Positions 1 to 5,504 of a stretch of DNA of 6,548 nt are shown piece by piece. This DNA comes from CAMPJU01 sp046566095. Its GTDB lineage: Bacteria; Pseudomonadota; Gammaproteobacteria; Xanthomonadales; Xanthomonadaceae. The notes below the pieces were generated by a model. It did not search any database. It worked only from the letters and a program-made list of their open reading frames with translations, and was not told the DNA's origin. The DNA lies in the NCBI GenBank assembly GCA_046566095.1, contig JBKHXI010000106.1:1-6548 (forward strand). The letters are read 5' to 3'. Position numbers and translations under genes: made by a program. Position 1 is the stretch's first letter; every line of letters starts with the position of its first letter.

Positions 1-1236
1 GTCCAGGCGGATGCGGTTGGCGAACAGCGAGAACGCCAGCATCCCGGCCAGGCCGTTGGCGCGCGAGACCCAGTGCGGCAGCCAGCGCGGGCTGGCCAGC
101 ACCGGCGCATGCTCGCTCGCGTCGAACAGCGGCTCGAAGCGCTGCACGTCGGCCAGGGTCATCTTGCCGGCAAACAGCAGCCGGCACTGGCGCAGGCGGC
201 CGTGGCGCAGCGCGTGGCGGAAGAAGGTGTGCACCCCGACCAGGCCGCGCAGGTAGACCGTGTCCTTGGTGAAGGCGCTGCCGCCGCCGGTCGGCACCCC
301 GCGGAACACCCGCTGGGCCGAGGCGAAGCTCTCGGCCGGCGACTGCCCGGCGTCGAGGAAATGGCGGAACACCTCGATGAAGTCGGCGCCGTCCAGCGCC
401 ATCGACACCGCCACGATCCGCAGGCTCAGCCGCTTCATCCGCTCGATGTCGATGCTGCCGGTGATCTGCTCGGCGAAGGTCGCCAGTCCCTCCTGGGTGG
501 CGGTGGTGCGCGGCGAGGCCAGCGACAGGCTGCCGAGCACCGGCTGCTCGCGGCCGTTGAGGCCGGTGAGCGAATGCACCAGCGCCTCGTGGTGGTAGAG
601 CTGGGCGCGGTCGTAGTCCGAGTAGGCGGCGCCGGCGCGCAGCCGGATGCGGGTGGCGCCGGCGGCGGCCTTGGCGATCAGGTCGGGGTCGAGCTCGACG
701 TCGATCACCCGGCCGTTGAAGAACGCGTCCAGGTCGTTCTGCAGCTGCAGCTGCAGCGCGGTGGCCGAAATCGAGACCTGCTCGGCCGGCGACAGCAGCT
801 CGCGGTCGAGCTCGTCGGCGATGTCGATGAAGTGGCGGGCGGCCTCGCGGGTGCTCGGCCCGCCGGGCAACGGTTCGTCCGGGCGGCCGTACAGCGCCAC
901 CGAGTGGGTGGTGACCTCGGGCGTGCCGAGCGCCTCGAGCAGCTGCGCGGCGGTGGCCCAGCTGCGCGCGGAATCGGCGATGTAGGCCCCGAGCGGGTGG
1001 TCGGGATCGGCCGCGGCGGCCACCGCCTCCAGCTCGCGGCGCTGGTCGGTGAAGTCGAGCCGGGGATATTCGTGGGTGGGCAGGCGCAGCTCGCCGCGCG
1101 CATGCCCTGCCAGGAATGCGTCCTGCTCGCGCGCCGGCCAGCTGGTCAGGGTCAGCAGGCGGATGCCGCGCGCGGCGTCGACCATCCGCGCGTCGAGCGC
1201 GGCGTGGTGGGCGACTTCGGGCGGAAAACCGGTCAT
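1..1236 (-). CDS. DUF1704 / QEGLA-motif putative zinc metallopeptidase, 3' end beyond window
   Basis: The 412 visible codons read from ATG at 1236 to the left edge, so the C-terminus is missing. The opening (MTGFPPEVAHHAALDARMVD) and the body match the family usually annotated 'flavohemoglobin expression-modulating QEGLA motif protein'. Two signatures stand out: H216-E-A-L-V-H221, an HExxxH zinc-binding pattern, and T-Q-E-G-L-A at 247-252, whose E249 would be the third metal ligand. The DUF1704 fold is shared with the vertebrate tubulin tyrosine carboxypeptidases (MATCAP/TMCP, KIAA0895 family), which use the same HExxxH plus glutamate arrangement. A metal-dependent peptidase is therefore inferred, with unknown bacterial substrate. 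No signal peptide or membrane segment is visible, so it is probably cytoplasmic. A GAGGA stretch lies only one base before the ATG, too close for a standard SD. The frame stays open upstream into the inverted repeat, but ATG 1236 agrees with the family start. It lies 175 bp downstream of rsgA on the same strand. A (CTGCAG)3 run at 739-756 encodes LQLQLQ. Confidence 0.9.
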   Translation of the reverse strand, partial: MTGFPPEVAHHAALDARMVDAARGIRLLTLTSWPAREQDAFLAGHARGELRLPTHEYPRLDFTDQRRELEAVAAAADPDHPLGAYIADSARSWATAAQLLEALGTPEVTTHSVALYGRPDEPLPGGPSTREAARHFIDIADELDRELLSPAEQVSISATALQLQLQNDLDAFFNGRVIDVELDPDLIAKAAAGATRIRLRAGAAYSDYDRAQLYHHEALVHSLTGLNGREQPVLGSLSLASPRTTATQEGLATFAEQITGSIDIERMKRLSLRIVAVSMALDGADFIEVFRHFLDAGQSPAESFASAQRVFRGVPTGGGSAFTKDTVYLRGLVGVHTFFRHALRHGRLRQCRLLFAGKMTLADVQRFEPLFDASEHAPVLASPRWLPHWVSRANGLAGMLAFSLFANRIRLD

Positions 1237-1257
1237 TCCTCGCGAATCATCCGTCGT

Positions 1258-1342
1258 TGTCGTCCCGAGCGCAGCGAGGGACCTGCTTTTCCCTCCTCGA
1301 CGAACAGATCCAAGCAGGTCCCTCGCTGCGCTCGGGACGACA
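1258..1342. repeat. 31-bp perfect inverted repeat (REP-like hairpin)
   Basis: The arms at 1258-1288 and 1312-1342 are perfectly complementary (31 bp) around a 23-nt loop. The core is CCCGAGCGCAGCGAGGGACC. It fills about half of the gap between rsgA and the DUF1704 gene and would form a very stable hairpin in a transcript from either strand. No U-tract follows either arm, so it is not a standard intrinsic terminator. Dispersed repeats with this kind of core occur in many high-GC proteobacterial genomes; that this copy belongs to such a family is inferred from recognition, since only one copy is in the window. Confidence 0.9.
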
Positions 1343-1411
1343 GGATGCGGGGGGCGGCAGGATGCACCGGCCTGGCGTCGATCGCGCGTGGCTGGAACGG
1401 ACCGGCTGCCA

Positions 1412-2509
1412 TCAACGCTTCCCGTGCCTGCCGCCCTGGCACCTGTCCTGCGGCTTGCCGGCCGGCTTCTGCGCGCGCCGCGCCGCCAGTTTTGCGGCCG
1501 CGCCGGCGACCTCGTCGCGCAGCTTCAGGAAGTTGGCCACGCGTCGCGGATCCACCGCGCCGGCATCGACCGCGGCGCGCACCGCGCAGCCGGGCTCGCG
1601 GTCGTGAATGCAGTCGCGGAACCTGCACTGCGCCGCCAGCGCCTCGATGTCGGCGAAGCTCTCGGCCAGGTCCTCCTCGCCGGTCGGCTTGAGTTCGCGC
1701 ATGCCGGGCGTGTCGATCAGGCAGGCGCCGGAGGGCAGCGGCACCAGCGCGCGGTGGGTGGTGGTGTGGCGGCCGCGGTCGTCGCCGGCGCGCACCGCGG
1801 CGGTGCGCATGCGCTCGATGCCGAGCAGGCTGTTGGTCAGGGTCGACTTGCCGGCGCCGGAGCTGCCTACCAGCACCGCGGTGCGCCCCGGCTGCAGCCA
1901 TTGGGCCAGCGCCTGCGCGGCCGCAGCGCGGTCGCGCGCGTTCAGCGCGACCACCGGCACGCCTTGCGCGGCGACGTCGTCCAGGGCCGCCACCGCGGCC
2001 CGCACCGCGTCCGGATCGGTCGCGGCGACGAGGTCGGCCTTGGTCAGCACCACCACCGGCTGTGCGCCGCCGCGCACCAGCAGCAGGTAGCGCTCGATCC
2101 GCCGCGGGTTGAAGTCGCCGTCCAGGCCGGTGACCACGAACGCGGTGTCGACGTTGGCGGCGATCACCTGCTGGCCGTAGTGCTCGCCGGCCATGGCGCG
2201 CTTGATCGCCGACAGCCGCGGCAGCAGGGCCACGATCCGCGCCGCCGCGCCCTCGCCCTCGACCAGCACCCAGTCGCCGACCGCCGCGCGGCGCTCGGGC
2301 GGGAACTTCGGCCGCTGCCAGTCGGGCAGCGATTCGGCGCCGAACGACCGGCCGGGCCCGTCGGCCAGCACGTAGCCGGAGCGGTGCTGCTCGGCCACCC
2401 GTGCCGGGCGGGCCTCGGGGTGGGCCTGGAGCGCCTCGCCCCAGCCGGGCGGCAGCGGCGCACCGGCGTCCGCGTCGGCCGGCCAGCCGATGGCGCGCAG
2501 CGGGTTCAT
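1412..2509 (-). CDS. rsgA: Ribosome small-subunit-dependent GTPase RsgA
   Basis: RsgA is a cytoplasmic GTPase that binds late 30S precursors near the decoding centre and leaves after GTP hydrolysis. The 365-aa protein has the circularly permuted order expected. An OB-fold region (about 37-95) comes first. The GTPase core follows, with the G4-like TKAD at 156-159, P-loop GSSGAGKST at 215-223, switch I GRHTTT at 246-251 (H248 matches the proposed catalytic histidine) and G3 DTPGM at 266-270. A zinc knuckle comes last, with ligands C295, C300, H302 and C308. The N-terminus (an L-R-x-I-G-W start and a long pre-OB segment) resembles the longer RsgA subtype, so a second canonical RsgA may exist elsewhere; this is inferred. 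The C-terminal tail after about 340 is basic and low-complexity. The start is ATG 2509, preceded by no clear SD but by a good -10 box about 26 nt upstream. It is divergent from alaA. Confidence 0.95.
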   Translation of the reverse strand: MNPLRAIGWPADADAGAPLPPGWGEALQAHPEARPARVAEQHRSGYVLADGPGRSFGAESLPDWQRPKFPPERRAAVGDWVLVEGEGAAARIVALLPRLSAIKRAMAGEHYGQQVIAANVDTAFVVTGLDGDFNPRRIERYLLLVRGGAQPVVVLTKADLVAATDPDAVRAAVAALDDVAAQGVPVVALNARDRAAAAQALAQWLQPGRTAVLVGSSGAGKSTLTNSLLGIERMRTAAVRAGDDRGRHTTTHRALVPLPSGACLIDTPGMRELKPTGEEDLAESFADIEALAAQCRFRDCIHDREPGCAVRAAVDAGAVDPRRVANFLKLRDEVAGAAAKLAARRAQKPAGKPQDRCQGGRHGKR

Positions 2510-2535
2510 TCGTGGCGGTTCGGGCCCATGGCCGC

Positions 2536-2541
2536 ATTCTA
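2536..2541 (-). promoter_or_regulatory. -10-like box TAGAAT for rsgA
   Basis: On the minus strand GGCTAGAATGCGG carries TAGAAT, five of six matches to TATAAT. Transcription would start near 2529, leaving a leader of about 20 nt before ATG 2509. No good -35 hexamer is seen at 16-18 bp, as is common in high-GC xanthomonad promoters. Confidence 0.5.
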
Positions 2542-2606
2542 GCCGCCGCCCGCGGGCGGACCGTGCCGGCCCCTGCGCGCACCCAGCCCGGCTGCCCGGT
2601 TTCGGT

Positions 2607-2612
2607 TAGGCT
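2607..2612 (+). promoter_or_regulatory. Weak -10-like box TAGGCT for the alaA operon
   Basis: TTAGGCT at 2606-2612 is the only A/T-containing hexamer candidate in the G/C-rich stretch before alaA. It matches TATAAT at three positions (T1, A2, T6) and would give a leader of about 20 nt to ATG 2640. No convincing -35 is seen. The call is tentative and rests mainly on position. Confidence 0.3.
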
Positions 2613-2639
2613 GGCGCCCTTTCCGCCGTGCCGCCCGCG

Positions 2640-3908
2640 ATGTCCCCGCTCAAGACCCGCGAACGCCTGTCCGAGGTGCGCTACGAGATCCGCGGCGAGC
2701 TGGCGCGCCGCGCCCGCGAGCTGGAAGCGGCCGGCCGCAGCCTGGTCAAGCTCAACATCGGCAACCCCGGCGCCTTCGGCTTCCGCGCGCCCGAGCACCT
2801 GCAGCGCGCGATCGCCGGCCGCATCCACGACACCGACCCCTACACCCACCAGCAGGGCCTGCCGGCCGCGCGCGAGGCGATCGCCGCCTTCCACCGCGCC
2901 CGCGGCACGCCCGGCGCCACGGCCGAACGGGTGTTCGTCGGCAACGGCGTGAGCGAGCTGATCGACCTGTCGCTGCGCGCCCTGCTCAACCCCGGCGACG
3001 AGGTGCTGCTGCCCTCGCCCGACTACCCGCTGTGGAGCGCGGCCACCATCCTCAACGACGGCCGCCCGGTCTACTACCGCTGCGAGCCGGACAACGGCTT
3101 CCTGCCCGACCCCGAGGAGATCGCCGCGCGGGTTTCGCCGCGCACCCGCGCGCTGGTGCTGATCAATCCGAACAACCCGACCGGCGCGGTCTACCCGCGC
3201 GCGCTGCTCGAACGCATCGTCGCGGTCGCCGCCCGCTACCGGCTGCTGCTGCTGTGCGACGAGATCTACGACGGCATCACCTACGACGGCGCCGCGTTCG
3301 AACCAGTCGCGCCGATCGCCGGCGACCTGCCCTGCCTGAGCTTCGGCGGCCTGAGCAAGGTCCACCGCGCCTGCGGCTGGCGGGTGGGCTGGGCGGTGCT
3401 GTCCGGCGATCCGCTGGCCAGCGGCGACTTCCACCACGCGCTCGACCTGCTCGGCGCGCTGCGGCTGTGCGCGAACGTGCCCGGCCAGTTCGCGATCGAG
3501 GCGGCGCTGCACGGCGAGGACACGATCGCCCCGCTGTGCGCGCCGGGCGGCCGGCTGCACGAGGCGCGGCGCGCGGTGCTCGAGTCCTGCGCCGCCAGCC
3601 CGCACCTGTCGCTGGTCGCGCCCGAGGGCGCGCTGTACGCCTTCCCGCGGGTGGTCGGCGCCGCCGCCCGCGGCTTCGACGACCATGCCTTCGCCCTGCG
3701 GCTGCTGGAGGAGGAAGGCGTGCTGGTGGTGCCGGGCTCGAGCTTCAACGTGCCCTGGCGCGACCATTTCCGGGTCACCCTGCTGCCCGAGCCGCCGGTG
3801 CTGCGCGAGGTGTTCGCGCGGATCGGCCGGCTGCTCGACCGCCAGGTCGCCTCGGCGGCCGCGGATGCCGCCCTGGACGAGGTTCCGCGCCATGCCGCGG
3901 TGGCGTGA
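2640..3908 (+). CDS. alaA: Glutamate-pyruvate aminotransferase AlaA (PLP-dependent, class I/II)
   Basis: It transfers the amino group of glutamate to pyruvate, making alanine and 2-oxoglutarate in the cytoplasm. The 422-aa protein follows E. coli AlaA closely from its first residues: LKLNIGNP-like KLNIGNPGAFGF near 37, GNGVSEL at 101-107, PDYPLW near 127-132, INPNNPTGAVY at 175-185, CDEIYD at 206-211 with the pyridine-nitrogen aspartate D207, and GLSK with the Schiff-base lysine at K240, the same number as in E. coli. RLCANVP and the substrate-carboxylate arginine in FRVTLLP (R378) follow. A tail of about 20 residues, rich in Ala, extends beyond the E. coli end. ATG 2640 was chosen because it gives the conserved MSPL start; an in-frame GTG at 2628 would add four residues. 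Neither start has an SD. It is the first gene of a three-gene overlapping unit; its last 17 nt are shared with the next gene. Confidence 0.95.
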   Translation: MSPLKTRERLSEVRYEIRGELARRARELEAAGRSLVKLNIGNPGAFGFRAPEHLQRAIAGRIHDTDPYTHQQGLPAAREAIAAFHRARGTPGATAERVFVGNGVSELIDLSLRALLNPGDEVLLPSPDYPLWSAATILNDGRPVYYRCEPDNGFLPDPEEIAARVSPRTRALVLINPNNPTGAVYPRALLERIVAVAARYRLLLLCDEIYDGITYDGAAFEPVAPIAGDLPCLSFGGLSKVHRACGWRVGWAVLSGDPLASGDFHHALDLLGALRLCANVPGQFAIEAALHGEDTIAPLCAPGGRLHEARRAVLESCAASPHLSLVAPEGALYAFPRVVGAAARGFDDHAFALRLLEEEGVLVVPGSSFNVPWRDHFRVTLLPEPPVLREVFARIGRLLDRQVASAAADAALDEVPRHAAVA

Positions 3909-4593
3909 CCTGCTGGCCCTGCCGCTGGCCGCGCTGCTCGCGGCCTGCGCCTCGACCGCCGGCGTTCCCCCACGGGAGGCTCCCGACATGCGCTACCTGG
4001 CCCTGGGCGACAGCTACACCATCGGCGAAAGCGTTCCCGAAGACGGCCGCTGGCCGGTGCAGCTGGCGCGCGCGCTGCGCGTCGAAGGCATCGCGCTGCC
4101 CGATCCGCGGATCATCGCCACCACCGGCTGGACCACCGACGAGCTGTCCTCGGCGCTGGACATGGAAGAGCCGCTCGGGCAGCGGCAGTTCGTCAGCCTG
4201 CTGATCGGCGTCAACAACCAGTACCGCGGGCGCACCGTGGTCGATTACCGAGCCGAGTTCGAGGCGCTGCTGCTGCGCGCGATCGGCTACGCGGGCGGCC
4301 GCGCCGACCGGGTCATGGTGCTGTCGATCCCGGACTGGGGGGTGACCCCGTTCGCGCAGTCGCAGGGCCGCGACCCGGCGAAGATCGCCGCCGAGCTCGA
4401 CGCCTACAACGCCGCCGCACGCGAGATCAGCGCACGCCACGGCGTGGCCTTCGTCGACATCACCGGCATCAGCCGCGACCGCGGCGCCGAGCCGGGGATG
4501 CTGGCCGACGACGGCCTGCACCCGTCGGCGGCGATGTACGCGCTGTGGGCGCAGGCGGCGCTGCCGGTTGCGCGCGGGCTGCTGGCGCGGTGA
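3892..4593 (+). CDS. SGNH/GDSL-family hydrolase, predicted lipoprotein
   Basis: This 233-aa protein is a probable serine esterase or lipase of the SGNH fold. Block I is LGDSYT (38-43) with catalytic S41. The oxyanion glycine is probably G79 in TTGWTT. Block III is IGVNNQ with G106 and N108. Block V is DDGLHPS with D207 and H210 forming DxxH, so the catalytic set is complete. The N-terminus has basic residues, a hydrophobic run (about 7-18) and L-A-A-C with C19, a good lipobox. This predicts export and lipid anchoring, with no Asp at +2, so sorting to the outer membrane is plausible. ATG 3892 lies inside the alaA end and has GAGG at 3879-3882, nine bases upstream. An alternative ATG at 3988 has an even better SD and would give a 201-aa cytoplasmic form (see separate entry). 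The substrate cannot be named: lysophospholipase, arylesterase and carbohydrate deacetylase activities all occur in this superfamily. Confidence 0.88.
   Translation: MPRWRDLLALPLAALLAACASTAGVPPREAPDMRYLALGDSYTIGESVPEDGRWPVQLARALRVEGIALPDPRIIATTGWTTDELSSALDMEEPLGQRQFVSLLIGVNNQYRGRTVVDYRAEFEALLLRAIGYAGGRADRVMVLSIPDWGVTPFAQSQGRDPAKIAAELDAYNAAAREISARHGVAFVDITGISRDRGAEPGMLADDGLHPSAAMYALWAQAALPVARGLLAR
3974..3979 (+). promoter_or_regulatory. Internal Shine-Dalgarno GGGAGG before a second possible start
   Basis: GGGAGG stands eight bases before ATG 3988, inside the SGNH hydrolase gene. It is the strongest SD-like site noticed in the window. It would start translation at M33, just before RYLALGDSY, removing the lipoprotein signal but keeping every catalytic block. 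Whether it is used, or is simply codons GRE/REA by chance, cannot be decided from the sequence. Confidence 0.45.
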
Positions 4594-5300
4594 GCGCGCC
4601 GGCCGCGTTCGACGCGGCCAGCGCGGCTGCGATCGCGCGCCCGTTCCTGCCCGACCGCCGCTTCGGCAACCGCTGGCACTACCACTACGCGCGGATCAAG
4701 CTGCGCACCGACCCGCTCTACCCCGGCGTGGTCGAGGCGCTGCGCGGCTGCGAGGCGCCGCTGCTGGACCTGGGCTGCGGCATCGGCCTGCTGGCGCATG
4801 CGCTGCGCGCGGCGGGGCTGTCGATGCCCTACCGCGGCCTCGACAACGACGCGGCCAAGGTCGCCCAGGCCGCACGCGCCGCGCGCCGCGCCGGACTGCG
4901 CGAGGTGCGCTTCGACTGCCACGACCTGGCGGCGGGCCCGCCGCCGCACGCGGGCAGCGTCGCGCTCCTGGACGTATTGCAGTTCGTCGCGCCGCAGGTG
5001 CAGGACGCGCTCCTCGACGCCGCGGTGGCGATGCTCGCGCCCGGGGCGCGGCTGGTGATCCGCACCGGGCTGGACGACGGCAGCGCGCGCGCCCGCACCA
5101 CCCGCCGCATCGACGCGCTCTCGCGCATGCTCGGCTGGATGAACGCCGGCCCGAAGCGCTATCCCGACGCCGGCGCCCTGCGCGCGCGCTTCGCCGCCGC
5201 CGGCCTGCATGCCGATTTCACCCCGCTGCACGGCAACACACCCTTCAACAACTGGCGCATCGTCGCCGAACGCCCGCGCGCCCCGGTCGCTCCCCTGTAG
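4590..5300 (+). CDS. Class I SAM-dependent methyltransferase
   Basis: The 236-aa product has a Rossmann methyltransferase core: motif I LLDLGCGIG at 58-66 binds S-adenosylmethionine, GLDND at 83-87 gives the acidic ribose contact at the end of strand 2 (D85), and VALLDVLQFV at 124-133 is motif IV. The N-terminal RFGNRWHYHYARIKL and the C-terminal TPFNNW are features of its subfamily, whose substrate I cannot name. A small-molecule or lipid methyltransferase is more likely than one acting on DNA, as no DPPY-type motif is present. The start is taken as GTG 4590, which overlaps the upstream stop as GTGA, so translation is probably coupled. A GTG at 4545 is possible but would overlap the hydrolase by 49 nt. 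There is no membrane segment. The gene ends in CTG-TAG, and this TAG belongs to the terminal GTAG of the palindromic repeat that follows. Confidence 0.85.
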   Translation: MSAPAAFDAASAAAIARPFLPDRRFGNRWHYHYARIKLRTDPLYPGVVEALRGCEAPLLDLGCGIGLLAHALRAAGLSMPYRGLDNDAAKVAQAARAARRAGLREVRFDCHDLAAGPPPHAGSVALLDVLQFVAPQVQDALLDAAVAMLAPGARLVIRTGLDDGSARARTTRRIDALSRMLGWMNAGPKRYPDAGALRARFAAAGLHADFTPLHGNTPFNNWRIVAERPRAPVAPL

Positions 5301-5341
5301 GAGGCGCTTCAGCCCCGACCCCGCGCGCCGTCACCACCCCG

Positions 5342-5442
5342 CGTAGGAGCTGCGTAAGCTGCGACCCCGGCGTGTTGCGCGGGTGGCACCGGGATGGTTC
5401 ACCTGCTCGAGTGGGGCGGTCGCAGCTTACGCAGCTCCTACG
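5342..5442. repeat. Inner REP pair: 25-bp perfect inverted repeat
   Basis: The arms 5342-5366 and 5418-5442 are perfect complements with a 51-nt loop. Each arm contains AGCTGCG twice, separated by TA (AGCTGCGTAAGCTGCG). The right arm runs straight into a tandem heptamer, TACGGCC twice at 5439-5452. This pair differs in core from the outer pair (GCGTAAGC in place of GCTTCAGC), so it is a related but distinct unit. Confidence 0.88.
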
Positions 5443-5476
5443 GCCTACGGCCTGTTCGCGGGGTCGGGGCTGAAGC

Positions 5477-5500
5477 CTGGCCTGAGCGAGTCGAAGGGCC
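5477..5500. repeat. Extra segment interrupting the right outer REP unit
   Basis: In the left outer unit a single base (5305) separates GTAGGAGG from GCTTCAG. In the right unit the same junction holds 24 nt containing CCTGAGCGAGTCGAAGGG. This looks like a second, unrelated short repeat placed inside the REP unit. A GAGCGAGTCGAAGG-type core is familiar from dispersed repeats in other proteobacteria, but only one copy is visible here. Confidence 0.55.
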
Positions 5501-5504
5501 CCTC

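Noticed and set aside
739..756. (CTGCAG)3 tandem hexamer as a possible phase-variable repeat.
   Set aside because: Three units of a hexamer cannot shift the frame and simply encode LQLQLQ in the DUF1704 protein.
1258..1342. The long hairpin as an intrinsic terminator.
   Set aside because: No U-tract follows the stem on either strand; the T-run is at the loop edge. It is kept as a repeat with possible effects on transcription.
73..1692. A 539-codon plus-strand open frame opposite the DUF1704 gene and the end of rsgA.
   Set aside because: No recognisable domain, composition typical of antisense frames in high-GC DNA, and it runs through the inverted repeat at 1258-1342.
1049..2542. A 497-codon plus-strand frame opposite rsgA.
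   Set aside because: Antisense shadow of rsgA; Arg/Ala/Gly/His-rich without motifs.
2628..2639. GTG 2628 as the alaA start.
   Set aside because: It only adds VPPA before the conserved MSPL start and has no SD, and the ATG start places the Schiff-base lysine at 240 as in E. coli.
1233..3989. A 918-codon open frame on the minus strand crossing rsgA, alaA and the intergenic gaps.
   Set aside because: It is a high-GC shadow: low-complexity Arg/Ala/Gly protein, out of frame with rsgA and antisense to alaA, both of which are clearly real, and it reads straight through repeat DNA.
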